Shown here piece after piece: positions 49,419 through 58,233 of a DNA stretch of 64,000 bases (positions are counted from its first letter, which is position 1; the number at the start of each line of letters is the position of its first letter). Made by a program: the position numbers and the translations under genes. The notes under the pieces were generated by a model that did no database searches, was not told the DNA's origin, and worked only from the letters and a program-made list of their open reading frames with translations. This stretch comes from Desulfurobacteriaceae bacterium. GTDB lineage: Bacteria; Aquificota; Aquificia; Desulfurobacteriales; Desulfurobacteriaceae. The DNA is taken from NCBI GenBank assembly GCA_027051905.1, contig JALUGO010000007.1, positions 1-64,000 of the forward strand, written 5' to 3'.

Positions 49419-50017
49419 AGGAGTATGCACAGGAGCTTGTGGAGTGTATAAGAGACCAGTATGAGAACTTCTTTTACAGAGGATACGACGACCTTCCGAT
49501 AATAAAGGAATGGTATACTCTTGGGATAGAGCCCCACTACGTCCTCATGGCTCTGGCGGAAGAGAATATTCCAGATAGGTTTACCTTTGGAGATGTCAGG
49601 GAGCCCGTAAAAAGGTGGTTTTTTAGGGAGTGTAGAAAGGAAGCAGAGGAAGCCAGGAAGAGCTTTTCGAAAGAAACGCTTCCGCATAACAGGATAGAGA
49701 AGTTGTATAAGATTGTTAAGTCGGTTCTGATAGAACTTAACTTCAACGACTTTTCAATTGCATACAAAATACTTTCTCTCCGTGAGTATCCCAACCTGTT
49801 TGAGGTTGAGAAGAGTTTGAAAGAAATAGAAGATCAGTTTTACGCCCTTTTAGAGTCTCACTCTCCCCACGTTGAGGAGTGTAAAGCCAGAATCAGGAAG
49901 CAGCTTGATCCCTATTCCGTTTACTGGAGCAGCAAAATCTACAAGCTTACAGCCAGGACACTTCTCAGGGACTGCTTAAAGAAAGCACATGGAATTCCAG
50001 AATTCTCAGCTGTATAA
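49397..50017 (+). CDS. uncharacterised helical protein between glnE and a kinase-like gene
   Basis: A 206-residue, charged, mostly helical protein with no signal peptide or membrane helix. I do not recognise a family. Conserved-looking features are the aromatic-rich N terminus (YENFFYRGYDD, KEWYTLGIEP) and a middle segment RWFFRECRKEAEEA. The ATG lies inside glnE, and its end overlaps the next gene by 29 bases, so all three are likely translated together. A role linked to glnE or the kinase is possible but unsupported. Confidence 0.6.
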   Translation: MDEIKSLEEYAQELVECIRDQYENFFYRGYDDLPIIKEWYTLGIEPHYVLMALAEENIPDRFTFGDVREPVKRWFFRECRKEAEEARKSFSKETLPHNRIEKLYKIVKSVLIELNFNDFSIAYKILSLREYPNLFEVEKSLKEIEDQFYALLESHSPHVEECKARIRKQLDPYSVYWSSKIYKLTARTLLRDCLKKAHGIPEFSAV

Positions 50018-50666
50018 ACTCTTAGATTATCCCCGTGGAAATCCTGAAGAGGGGAAGAAGAGGTTTAACCTTCTTAACTCTTACGGGGTTCGGAATCTCT
50101 CTTTTGTCGCGAAAGGTTATCGGGGAATTGTTCTTAAAGGAGAGCTTTACGGTAAGCCGGTTGCGGTGAAGCTCCCCCGTTCTGACGTTCCCAAGCAGAA
50201 CCTTCCTGAGAAGGAGTGTGCCTTTTTGAAGCATCTCGATAAATGTTTAAAGGAAAAGAATCCCGCTCCTTCTCCTTTGCTGTGCACTTCCGATTTTTTA
50301 GTTGTGGAGTGGATAGAGGGGATTCCGCTTTCAAAGGCTTACAGAGTTTTCGGTAAACCCGTTATTCTCTTTGCCCTTGAAAGCTGTTACCTACTTGACT
50401 CCTGTGGCGTTGAGCACTCCGAAATAAAGGGAGAGAAACACCTAATCTATGACGGAAAGAGAGTCAGGATTATAGACTTTGAAAGCGCAAAGTTTAAAGA
50501 TAAGCCCAGGAACCTCCTTCAGTTTATCGGTTATCACATTCTCAGAAGAAAGGAGCTTTTAGAGGAGTTTGGTGTTGATAAAGGGGAGCTCCTTTCCCTT
50601 ATCGATCGATACAAGGAAAATCCGGCTGGGGTTTTCCCGAAAATAGTTGCTCTCTTTGACAAATAG
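49989..50666 (+). CDS. small Ser/Thr protein-kinase-like protein (archaeal COG2112 type)
   Basis: A 225-residue minimal kinase fold. The glycine-rich loop is [11 protein letters not shown] near 41-51 and the ATP lysine is in [10 protein letters not shown] near 60. [14 protein letters not shown] marks the hinge. The catalytic-loop equivalent reads [14 protein letters not shown] near 145 instead of HRD, and the metal-binding Asp is in [10 protein letters not shown] near 162. This pattern is typical of a predicted archaeal kinase group. The GVEHSEI replacement makes activity uncertain. It overlaps the unknown gene upstream and its end contains the -35 of the rpmH promoter. Confidence 0.7.
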   Translation: MEFQNSQLYKLLDYPRGNPEEGKKRFNLLNSYGVRNLSFVAKGYRGIVLKGELYGKPVAVKLPRSDVPKQNLPEKECAFLKHLDKCLKEKNPAPSPLLCTSDFLVVEWIEGIPLSKAYRVFGKPVILFALESCYLLDSCGVEHSEIKGEKHLIYDGKRVRIIDFESAKFKDKPRNLLQFIGYHILRRKELLEEFGVDKGELLSLIDRYKENPAGVFPKIVALFDK

Positions 50667-50683
50667 TTCCCCTTGCCTATAAT
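50656..50683 (+). promoter_or_regulatory. strong promoter for rpmH-rnpA-yidD-yidC
   Basis: TTGACA at 50656-50661 (inside the last codons of the kinase-like gene), 16-base spacer, TATAAT at 50678-50683. Both hexamers are perfect matches, as expected for a ribosomal protein operon. Confidence 0.85.
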
Positions 50684-50719
50684 TCCCTTATCAAACTTTT
50701 CCCTCTCTGGAGGTGGAAA

Positions 50720-50881
50720 TTGTCAACAAAGAGGACTTACCAGCCGAGCAGGCTTCATGGTAAAAGGGTTCACGGTTTCAGAGCTCGTATGAAGACAAAG
50801 AGCGGCCGTGAAATACTCAGGAGGCGCAGGAAGAAGGGGCGCTGGAAACTTACGGTAAGCGACGAGTGGAAGAGAAGATAA
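50720..50881 (+). CDS. rpmH: 50S ribosomal protein L34, with C-terminal extension
   Basis: A 53-residue, very basic protein: [20 protein letters not shown] at the N terminus, then a [14 protein letters not shown] segment, the core of L34. A tail of about eight residues (TVSDEWKRR) goes beyond the usual 44-46 residue length. TTG start at 50720 after GGAGGT. Its last 16 bases overlap the GTG start of rnpA in another frame. Confidence 0.93.
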   Translation: MSTKRTYQPSRLHGKRVHGFRARMKTKSGREILRRRRKKGRWKLTVSDEWKRR

Positions 50882-51231
50882 GGTTTACTTTCCGGCCTTT
50901 CGAGAGGTTAAAGAGCCAGAAAGAGTTTGAAAGAGTGTTTGCCCACGGGAAGAGCCTTGGCGGTTCTACCGTGGCTTTTTATTTTTGCCCGAACAATCTG
51001 GAGTATCCGCGGGCGGGTTTCATAGCCTCAAAGAGGGTTTCAAAGAGAGCTGTTGACAGAAACAGGGCTAAAAGGCTTATGAGGGAAGTTTTCAGACTCA
51101 ACAAACACAAACTTAAACCTGTTGATCTTGTTTTCATAGCCCGGAAGGGAATTTTAGGGAAGAAGTATCAGGAAGTGGAGAGGGATTTCCTGAGACTTGC
51201 AGAGAAGGCAGGTATTTTGAGAGAGGAGTAA
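50866..51231 (+). CDS. rnpA: ribonuclease P protein component
   Basis: Binds the RNase P RNA and tRNA precursors. The 121-residue protein has the central cleft segment [17 protein letters not shown] and the signature [18 protein letters not shown] near residues 60-77. GTG start at 50866 inside rpmH, in the classic rpmH-rnpA-yidD-yidC order. Confidence 0.94.
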   Translation: MEEKIRFTFRPFERLKSQKEFERVFAHGKSLGGSTVAFYFCPNNLEYPRAGFIASKRVSKRAVDRNRAKRLMREVFRLNKHKLKPVDLVFIARKGILGKKYQEVERDFLRLAEKAGILREE

Positions 51232-51232
51232 G

Positions 51233-51442
51233 TTGCTGAAACAGGTTGTAATTTCTGCCATAAAGTTTTATCAGAAGTTCATCTCTCCCCTGACTCCCGG
51301 TTCCTGCCGGTATTACCCGACCTGCTCTAGCTACGCAGTTATGGCTGTAGAAAAGTATGGCGTTTTTAAGGGTTTGATAAAGTCTTTCTGGAGAATTTTG
51401 AGGTGCAACCCCTTTTCAAAGGGGGGAGTAGATTACCCGTAA
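51233..51442 (+). CDS. yidD: membrane protein insertion efficiency factor YidD
   Basis: A 69-residue protein with the family pattern [26 protein letters not shown] read across residues 10-35 (three Cys) and a late [19 protein letters not shown] start at 51233, one base after the rnpA stop. It is thought to assist YidC at the inner membrane. Confidence 0.94.
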   Translation: MLKQVVISAIKFYQKFISPLTPGSCRYYPTCSSYAVMAVEKYGVFKGLIKSFWRILRCNPFSKGGVDYP

Positions 51443-51452
51443 GGAGTGAGAA

Positions 51453-52934
51453 ATGGGAGATAGGAACAACTCAAAGGCTTCAATTTTTCAGGCGATAATC
51501 CTTGCAGCTCTTGTCTTTTTTGGCTTTCAATTCTTCTTCGGGCATCACGAAGAAAAAGCTCAGGAATCGGGGAAAGCCCGGAAAGTTTCTGCCGTTAAAG
51601 TCGATATTCCTGCTTCAAAAGAGATAGGTCAGGTTGTAAAAGTTGAAACTCCCCTTTACACTGCTGAAATCTCAACGGTAAACGGTAAGCTGATAAGCCT
51701 CTACGTTAAGAAGTATAAGGCTCAGCTTGTCTCATCGGTTTCAAAGTCTATGGGTATCTATCCATTGATGACGGTTTCTGATGACCCCAAGTTAAGTGGG
51801 GAACTTGCCGGTCTTGAGCTTACTCCTAACGTTTTTTCTTTGAACATTAAGGATAAACCTGCCTCTCTGGTTCTCAGGGGGAAACTTTCAGACGGCAGAG
51901 AGTTTGTGAAAACCCTTACATTCTATCCAGACTCTTACAGGATAGACGTTTCAGTTTCCCTTGAGGGGGTAAAACTTGAGACGATAGTTGGTCCTGATAT
52001 AAAGGTAAACGAAGCCCACTCTTCCCGTATGGGGCATATAGGTCCCGTCCTTGAAACGGAGGAGAAGGTTGTAAGGCTTGAACCGAAGGGCATTCCCGGA
52101 TACCTCTCCTTCAGCAGAGTTCTATGGGCAGGAGAGGAGGATAAATACTTCCTGATGGCTGTTAAGGGAAGTGGCTTTTCTGCCGTTGTTGAGGCTGTTC
52201 CTCCAGACCATACCGTTGTGAGGAATTTGATTTCAAAGGTGATTTTCTACGGAGGTCCCAAGGAGCTCAATCAGCTTGAAAGCCTTGGAATGGACGCTGC
52301 CATCGATTTCGGAATATTCGGCTTTGCAGCAAAACCGTTTCTGAAGTTCTTCCTCTTCCTCCACAGGTTCATACCGGACTGGGGATTACTCATTATCGTC
52401 TTTACCCTCATTATCAAAATTCTCCTCCATCCCCTTACCCACAAGAGTTTTGTCTCTATGAAGAAGATGCAGGAGATAGCTCCAAAACTTGAGGACATTA
52501 AGAAGCGGTATGGAAACGATCCCCAGAAGCTCCAGGAAGAGACGATGAAGCTTTACAGGGAAGCCGGGGTAAACCCTGCCTCCGGCTGTCTGCCGATGCT
52601 CCTGCAGATTCCGATCTTCTTCATCCTCTACGAGATTTTCCTCAACGCAGTTGAGCTGAAGGGAGCTCCCTTCCTCTGGGTTCCTGATCTTTCTCAACCT
52701 GATCCCACCTACCTTCTGCCCATTCTTATGGGTCTTTCCATGATAGTTCAGCAGCTCTTTACTCCAACAACCAACGAGCAGCAAAAGAAAATTTTCATCG
52801 CTATCTCGGTAATTTTTACCTTTATGTTTGCCAGCTTTCCGGCGGGGCTTGTTCTCTACTGGCTCACAAACAACGTTATAACTGCTATCCAGAACTTTGT
52901 TATAAACAGACTGATGGAGAAAAGGGAAAGCTAA
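51453..52934 (+). CDS. yidC: membrane protein insertase YidC
   Basis: Inserts and folds inner-membrane proteins. 493 residues with an N-terminal helix (about 12-30), a large periplasmic beta-supersandwich (about 60-285) as in Gram-negative YidC, then the conserved five-helix core. Core motifs are DWGLLIIVFTLIIK, the coiled cytoplasmic loop KMQEIAPKLEDIKKRYGND, GCLPMLLQIPIFFILYEI and LYWLTNNVITAIQNF. Last gene of the rpmH operon before the CNNM genes, which start four bases later. Confidence 0.95.
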   Translation: MGDRNNSKASIFQAIILAALVFFGFQFFFGHHEEKAQESGKARKVSAVKVDIPASKEIGQVVKVETPLYTAEISTVNGKLISLYVKKYKAQLVSSVSKSMGIYPLMTVSDDPKLSGELAGLELTPNVFSLNIKDKPASLVLRGKLSDGREFVKTLTFYPDSYRIDVSVSLEGVKLETIVGPDIKVNEAHSSRMGHIGPVLETEEKVVRLEPKGIPGYLSFSRVLWAGEEDKYFLMAVKGSGFSAVVEAVPPDHTVVRNLISKVIFYGGPKELNQLESLGMDAAIDFGIFGFAAKPFLKFFLFLHRFIPDWGLLIIVFTLIIKILLHPLTHKSFVSMKKMQEIAPKLEDIKKRYGNDPQKLQEETMKLYREAGVNPASGCLPMLLQIPIFFILYEIFLNAVELKGAPFLWVPDLSQPDPTYLLPILMGLSMIVQQLFTPTTNEQQKKIFIAISVIFTFMFASFPAGLVLYWLTNNVITAIQNFVINRLMEKRES

Positions 52935-52937
52935 GCT

Positions 52938-54200
52938 ATGGAAACGGAGAGTTTAACCGTTTACTACATCCTCCTTCCTCTTCTTATTCTTCTCTCTGCT
53001 CTCTTTTCGGCCTCTGAAACGGCCTTTTTCTCCCTCAACCTTTTAAGGCTTGAGAGGCTGGCAAAGGAAGGGAACAGAAAAGCTGAGGAGATACTCCACT
53101 TCCTCCAGAGACCTGCCGAGCTGATAGCTACAATTCTCATTGGAAACGAAATGGTAAACGTTGCCATAGCTTCAACCTCGGCAGTCCTCTTTGTAAAGCT
53201 CCTTGGAGAAGAGGGAGCTCCCCTCTCCGTTCCTGTTACCGTAATTACTCTTCTCATCTTCGGTGAGGTTACTCCCAAAACTCTGGCAATAAAGTTCAGT
53301 GAACGTTATGCATTCTTTATCTTCCCTTTTCTCAAGTTTGTAAGCAGAGTTCTGACCCCTTTTCGGAAAGTGCTTGTTGGTTTTGCCTCTTTAGTTCTTA
53401 AACCCTTTGGTGTTGAGCTGTTCAGCAAACCTAAAGCCATGACCGACGAGGAGTTCATGATCCTGGTTTCTGAAGGGGCAAAGGAGGGAACGATAGGAGA
53501 GGAGGAGGTTGAGCTTATAGACAGAACCCTTGACCTTGGAGAGATGGACGTCAGGGAGGTGATGGTTCCCAAACACAGAGTCTTTGCCCTTCCTGAAGAT
53601 ATGAAATTAAAAGATGCCCTTGAAGTTCTTAAAAAGGTAAGGTTTTCAAGGATTCCAATTTATAAAGATTCGCTGGATCAGGTTACGGGAATACTCTACA
53701 CCAGAAGGATTATCCCATTGAGGTTTAAGTCTGAAGACTTTGAAAAGCCCATCAGGGATTTTGCCGATAAGCCCTTCTTCGTTACGGAGTTTTTAACGTT
53801 AGACGACCTTCTGGATCAGATGCAGAGAACCCGCCGTCACATGGCTGTTGTTGTTGATGAGTATGGAAACACTGCAGGTGTTGTAACCCTTGACGATGTT
53901 CTTAGGGAGATTGTCGGGGAGCTCCCCGACGAAAAAGAGGTCTGTGGGGACTTTGAGAGGTTGTCGGAGAAAACCTTCAGACTCTCGGGTGAGATTCCCG
54001 TTGAAGAGCTAAAGGAGCTCCTCTGCCTTTCAGACGACGAGATTCTGAAAGAGGTTGATACAGTTTCAGGCCTGATTATGGCTCTTCTCAAGAAAATCCC
54101 CGATGAGGGGGATTCCGTAGAGTATCAGGGATACAGGTTTACCGTTGAGAGGAAAGAGGGTAACAGAGTTAAGTCCGTTGTCGTTGAGAGGGTAGAGTAA
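52938..54200 (+). CDS. CNNM/CorC-family transporter-like protein, copy 1
   Basis: 420 residues: DUF21/CNNM transmembrane domain (about 1-180, LLILLSALFSASETAFFSLNLLRLERL), a CBS pair (about 200-325, MVPKHRVFALPEDM and AVVVDEYGNTAGVVTLDDVLREIVG) and a C-terminal CorC_HlyC domain (about 335-420). Such proteins export Mg2+ or Co2+, or exchange Na+ for Mg2+. The stop overlaps the ATG of a paralogue with the same layout. Confidence 0.9.
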   Translation: METESLTVYYILLPLLILLSALFSASETAFFSLNLLRLERLAKEGNRKAEEILHFLQRPAELIATILIGNEMVNVAIASTSAVLFVKLLGEEGAPLSVPVTVITLLIFGEVTPKTLAIKFSERYAFFIFPFLKFVSRVLTPFRKVLVGFASLVLKPFGVELFSKPKAMTDEEFMILVSEGAKEGTIGEEEVELIDRTLDLGEMDVREVMVPKHRVFALPEDMKLKDALEVLKKVRFSRIPIYKDSLDQVTGILYTRRIIPLRFKSEDFEKPIRDFADKPFFVTEFLTLDDLLDQMQRTRRHMAVVVDEYGNTAGVVTLDDVLREIVGELPDEKEVCGDFERLSEKTFRLSGEIPVEELKELLCLSDDEILKEVDTVSGLIMALLKKIPDEGDSVEYQGYRFTVERKEGNRVKSVVVERVE

Positions 54201-55450
54201 TGGAGATCTGGCCTCTCCTTCTGATTTTCCTCTGTACTCTCTCTGAGGGGTTCTTTTCCGGAAGCGAGATCGCCATCGTTTCTCTCCCAAAACTTGAGCT
54301 TCAGAAGAGGCTACAGGCTGGTGACGGCAGGGCTAAACTCCTTGCGGAGCTCCTTAAGGAGCCAGAGAAACTCCTGACGACCACCCTTGTGGGAACAAAC
54401 CTTTCTACGGTAACTGGTTCCACAATCTTCGCCACCTATATAATGGACAACATCGTTCGGGTTTTTCCCTCCCTTGCCGGCTACCCGGAGCTCATTACCG
54501 TCCTCTGTTTTACGCCTTTAACCCTTACCTTCGGGGAGCTGATCCCAAAGAGTTTATTTCAGAAGTATTCCCACGTTGTCGCATTTAAGATTGTCTATCC
54601 CATCTATTTCTTCTACCTGCTTTTCAAGCCTGTTTCTTTTGCGGTTATAGGGTTTTCAAGGTTCATTGCCCACGTTTTGAAAGCAGAGGGAGAGGGAAAC
54701 CCCTTTGTTACCAAGGAGGAGCTGAAACTTCTCCTTGAGAGCAGCTCCAGGTTCCAGGTGGAAAAAACCGAGAGGAACATACTGAAAAACGTTCTTCAGC
54801 TAAAGGAAAAGAGCGTTGGAGACATTTACACTCCCCTGTCTCAGGTTATGGCCGTTAGTGAGAACGCTTCTGTTCTTGAGGCTCTTGAGCTTATGGATAA
54901 AAGTGGTTTTTCAAAACTTCCCGTGTTCGAGGGAAGAGTGGACAACATAGTGGGCTACGTTCTCGTTTCAGACCTTATCTCCGTCAATAATCCTAACTTG
55001 AGGGTTAGAGAGATTATGCGCCCGGTTGTTGTTCTACCTGAGTATATGAACATCTTTAACGCACTAAAAGAGTTTAAGAAAAATCGGGAGCAGATGGGGA
55101 TAGTTGTTGATGAGTTTGGCTCTACCCTCGGCATAGTGACCATTGAGGATATTTTAGAGGAGATTGTTGGAAGGATTGAGGATGAATTTGACAGGAATAC
55201 TCAAAACGTAATCAGAGAGGGGAAAGAGGTTGTAGCTGATGCTTCAGTTGAAGTTGAGGAGTTAAACAAGTTTTTAAAGAAGCCTCTTCCAGAGAACTCC
55301 GATTACGTTAGCCTTGGTGGTTTGATACTTTCAAAGCTTGGAAGATTCCCAAAGAGAGGAGAGGTGGTGGAGTTCCCCAACCACGTTCTGACTGTTGAAG
55401 ATGTTGATAGAAAAAGAATTAAAAGAGTTAGAGTGAGGGAGAAAAGTTAA
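54200..55450 (+). CDS. CNNM/CorC-family transporter-like protein, copy 2
   Basis: 416 residues with the same order as the preceding gene: CNNM membrane domain (SEGFFSGSEIAIVSLPKLELQKR), CBS pair (EYMNIFNALKEFKKNREQMGIVVDEFGSTLGIVTIEDIL is the second CBS region), CorC_HlyC end. Sequence divergence from copy 1 is large, so the duplication is old and the pair may form a heterodimer. It converges with the thioredoxin-like gene, overlapping by four bases. Confidence 0.9.
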   Translation: MEIWPLLLIFLCTLSEGFFSGSEIAIVSLPKLELQKRLQAGDGRAKLLAELLKEPEKLLTTTLVGTNLSTVTGSTIFATYIMDNIVRVFPSLAGYPELITVLCFTPLTLTFGELIPKSLFQKYSHVVAFKIVYPIYFFYLLFKPVSFAVIGFSRFIAHVLKAEGEGNPFVTKEELKLLLESSSRFQVEKTERNILKNVLQLKEKSVGDIYTPLSQVMAVSENASVLEALELMDKSGFSKLPVFEGRVDNIVGYVLVSDLISVNNPNLRVREIMRPVVVLPEYMNIFNALKEFKKNREQMGIVVDEFGSTLGIVTIEDILEEIVGRIEDEFDRNTQNVIREGKEVVADASVEVEELNKFLKKPLPENSDYVSLGGLILSKLGRFPKRGEVVEFPNHVLTVEDVDRKRIKRVRVREKS

Positions 55451-55701
55451 AGAGCTCTTTGCAGGAATGCTTCAATTTCTGAGGTTGAGAAGACTCCGCT
55501 CCAGCGCTGGAGTTCCCTGTTATTTTCTACTAACAAAACTGTTGGAGCGGAAAAGACCATAGCCTGGGCAGCTTCTGCTGGATTTTCCTCTATAATTACT
55601 TCTCTTAGCTCCAGTTTAAACTGCCGGACAATCTTTTCAAGTTTTGGTTTTAGAGCAACGCATACGCTACAGTTCTTTGAGCTGAACAGAACCATTTCCA
55701 T
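55447..55701 (-). CDS. thioredoxin-fold protein with CSVC active site
   Basis: An 84-residue minimal thioredoxin fold: MVLFSSKNCSVCVALKPKLEKI with the redox pair CSVC near residues 11-14, and the cis-Pro in FSAPTVLLVE near residue 53. It resembles glutaredoxin-sized archaeal thioredoxins. The start lies 35 bases inside the end of the APC permease gene. Redox partner unknown. Confidence 0.8.
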   Translation of the reverse strand: MEMVLFSSKNCSVCVALKPKLEKIVRQFKLELREVIIEENPAEAAQAMVFSAPTVLLVENNRELQRWSGVFSTSEIEAFLQRAL

Positions 55702-57241
55702 TCTTTTTCTCCACCACGATTTCTACGGGGTGGTGATCTTCCAATTTTACTCTTTTAACCAGCCGTTCCAGAGCGTTTTTTACATTGTCTGGCTGGTCTG
55801 TTTCTATCTTTACTGTTAACTTCCCTCCTTTTTCCGGGTCGGGGATGGAGATAACGGAAATTCTGGAACCTTTAAACCTGTCTTCTATTTCCTTTTTCAG
55901 AAGGGAAAGGAAAATAGGGTATTTCTTTACGAACTCCTCTCTCTCCTTGAGCCTCCAGTCTATGAATTCCTTTAACTTGACTGAAGTAACGTTTCTGTAG
56001 ATAACTTCAAAGATAAGAGCTCCTGCAAAAACCACTATTAGCGACTTTAGGGAATCGGGGTTTGTTCTGAAGTTGTAGCCAACTAAAACCGCTGCCGATA
56101 TAATGCAAAGGATGAATGCTGTTAGCGATATCCACCTGTTTGAGTCTGTGTATCTGTGAAGTCTGAAGTTTGCAAGGTTTACAGCTGCGAATATGGAGAG
56201 AAAGCCGAAACTTCCGGCAATTGATATATTTTCAAGGTTAAAGAATGTGGCAAAGAAAATTGTTAGAACAGCAAGTATTAAAAGTCCTTCTGTTCCCTCC
56301 CTCCACACTTTTTTACTCAGGCTCTTGGGGAGAGCTCCCAGCTTTGCCACAAGGTAGCTGACCCTCGCACTTCCGTAGAGTGTTGCGTTTATTGCAGAGG
56401 CTGTAGAAAGGAGAGCTGCTATCCCGATTAAAACGAATCCAAACTTTCCCAGGAAAGGCTCTGCCGCAACGGCCAGGGCGTAGTCTTTATACTTTACAAC
56501 CTGCTGGTAGGTGAGGTTTGCCACTGCCACTGCCGATACTAAGACGTAAACTGCTATAACCGTTAAGACACTTGCGTAGTAAGCCTTGGGCAGTGTCTTT
56601 TCCGGGTCTTTAACATCTCTTGCCGTGTTCGCTATCAGCTCAAACCCTTCATATGCCAAGAATATTATGAGTCCTCCTACCATTATCTTTAGAAAGCTCT
56701 CCCAGTGTTCCGGAGAGAGCTTGGAAAAGTCTCCCGTCAAAAAGCCCAGGGCTGAGAAGAAGAGTAAAATTCCCAGCTTGGCAAAAACCATAATGTCTTC
56801 TGTCTTTCCGCTTGCGTAAGCTCCCAGGAAGTTTATAAACGCCAGAAATGAAACAACTCCCACTATGAGGAGCTTTTTAACTATCGGAACTTCGTGGCCG
56901 AAGAGAAGGGCTGAGCCGTAACTTCCAAAGGCGTAGGAGTAAAGTGAGAGCATTATCACGTAGCTGGCAAGTAAAAGGGTATTCATGTAGGCGGTAAAAA
57001 AGTTGTTTCCGAACCCCTGAACCAAGAATTCGACGGTTCCCCCCTCACTTGGATACCTTACAGAGAGCTTTGCGTAGGAGTAGGCCGTTAGAAGGGCTAT
57101 CGTTCCTGCAAAGAGGAATGCTACGGGAGCGGCGCCCTTTGACAGGAGAATTGTGAGGCCTAAAACGGCAAAGATTCCTCCTCCTATCATTCCTCCAACG
57201 CCTATCGAGTAGGCTTCCCAGAAGCCTATTTTCTTTTTCAC
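55667..57241 (-). CDS. APC-superfamily amino-acid permease with C-terminal cytosolic domain
   Basis: 524 residues. The first 400 hold about 12 membrane segments, with the unwound first helix SIGVGGMIGGGIFAVLG near 13-28 and YEGFELIANTARDVKDPEKTLPKAYY near 205-230, hallmark APC motifs. Residues about 425-524 are a soluble region with helical and strand segments (RISVISIPDPEKGGKLTVKIE) of unknown function. GTG start overlaps the panE stop (GTGA). Substrate not predictable by eye. Confidence 0.87.
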   Translation of the reverse strand: MKKKIGFWEAYSIGVGGMIGGGIFAVLGLTILLSKGAAPVAFLFAGTIALLTAYSYAKLSVRYPSEGGTVEFLVQGFGNNFFTAYMNTLLLASYVIMLSLYSYAFGSYGSALLFGHEVPIVKKLLIVGVVSFLAFINFLGAYASGKTEDIMVFAKLGILLFFSALGFLTGDFSKLSPEHWESFLKIMVGGLIIFLAYEGFELIANTARDVKDPEKTLPKAYYASVLTVIAVYVLVSAVAVANLTYQQVVKYKDYALAVAAEPFLGKFGFVLIGIAALLSTASAINATLYGSARVSYLVAKLGALPKSLSKKVWREGTEGLLILAVLTIFFATFFNLENISIAGSFGFLSIFAAVNLANFRLHRYTDSNRWISLTAFILCIISAAVLVGYNFRTNPDSLKSLIVVFAGALIFEVIYRNVTSVKLKEFIDWRLKEREEFVKKYPIFLSLLKKEIEDRFKGSRISVISIPDPEKGGKLTVKIETDQPDNVKNALERLVKRVKLEDHHPVEIVVEKKNGNGSVQLKEL

Positions 57242-58179
57242 GCTTTCCTCTCTCTGTCTCTCTTTTTCAGAAGGAGTTTAACGGTTCCGTAAACACACCT
57301 GTTGTAAGGAACTTCTACTCCCTTTTCCTCTGCCTTCCTTATGAGGGCTCCCGTTATTCCCTCAATCTCTATCGGTTTTCCCCTCTCGAAGTCTAAAAGC
57401 ATGCTTGTTTTGTAGTTCATAAGGTCTGGAGAGGACTTCAGGTAGTTCTCCATTATTTTCGGCTTCAGCTTTATCCCGTGGGCTTCTGCAACGGTGTAGC
57501 ACTCCTTCATCAGCTTCTTTAAAATCTGATAGGTTTCGGGGAGTTCCAGCATCTCCCCAACAGTTGCCCTCGTTATTACAGAGTAGGGGTTAAACGCCAC
57601 GTTCCAGACCAGTTTTTTCCAGAGGGTATACCTGATGTCTTTAGAAGCCCTTGCCTCAATTCCGCACTTTTTCATCTCCTCAACTAACTTTTCAACTCTT
57701 TTAGAGGGTTTCCCGGAGAGCTCCCCAATCTCCAAAAGCCCTGCAGCCTCGTGGACAACGGTTCCAGGCTCTGAGACGTAGGTTCCTATAAAGGCGGTTG
57801 CCCCTAAAACGTGTTTTTCCCCTAAGTGCTTTGCCAGAATCTCTTCGTTCTCAATTCCGTTCTGAACGGAAACAACAACTGTATCCTCTTTCAGCATCGG
57901 TTTTATTAAGGGAGCAACCTTTTCGGTGTCGTAGGACTTTACGCAGACCAGAACAACATCGGCCTTTCCGGCCTCCTCTGGTCTATCTGTGAATTTAACC
58001 TTTTCTCCCTCTTTAACTGTAAACTCTCCGTGTTTAAAACTTTTAACGGTTAACCCTTTCTCTTTCATTGTTTTAAGGTGTTCACCCCTTGCTATAAAGA
58101 CAACCTCGTGGCCGCACTTTGCAAGCATTCCGCCGTAGAAACTTCCAACTCCTCCGGCTCCAAAGACTACGAACTTCAA
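57238..58179 (-). CDS. panE: 2-dehydropantoate 2-reductase
   Basis: NADPH-dependent reduction of ketopantoate to pantoate in pantothenate/CoA synthesis. 313 residues: FGAGGVGSFYGGMLA (NADP loop, residues 6-20), VKSYDTEKV and VVSVQNGIENEEIL near 90-112, and the catalytic Lys in YTLWKKLVWNVAFNP near 185-199. Substrate Asn/Ser residues lie in the late helical domain. TTG start at 58179 with AAGGAGA upstream. It follows ilvD, whose pathway makes the ketoisovalerate precursor of pantoate. Confidence 0.92.
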   Translation of the reverse strand: MKFVVFGAGGVGSFYGGMLAKCGHEVVFIARGEHLKTMKEKGLTVKSFKHGEFTVKEGEKVKFTDRPEEAGKADVVLVCVKSYDTEKVAPLIKPMLKEDTVVVSVQNGIENEEILAKHLGEKHVLGATAFIGTYVSEPGTVVHEAAGLLEIGELSGKPSKRVEKLVEEMKKCGIEARASKDIRYTLWKKLVWNVAFNPYSVITRATVGEMLELPETYQILKKLMKECYTVAEAHGIKLKPKIMENYLKSSPDLMNYKTSMLLDFERGKPIEIEGITGALIRKAEEKGVEVPYNRCVYGTVKLLLKKRDRERKA

Positions 58180-58208
58180 GGCTTTCTCCTTTTTAGATTC
58201 GGGAATGG

Positions 58209-58232
58209 AAAGGGAGGGAGCTCCCTCCCTTT
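58209..58232 (-). terminator. perfect 24-base palindrome after ilvD
   Basis: A 12-base-pair perfect inverted repeat with no loop bases, reading AAAGGGAGGGAG then its complement, centred on GAGCTC. It starts two bases after the ilvD stop, before panE. A short T-run closes the stem on the minus strand. It is a probable terminator or RNA-stability hairpin. Confidence 0.55.
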
Positions 58233-58233
58233 A

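Noticed and set aside
52938-55450. Tandem CNNM/CorC genes as a recent repeat or assembly duplication
   Set aside because: Domain order is the same but the sequences differ throughout, so this is an old paralogue pair.
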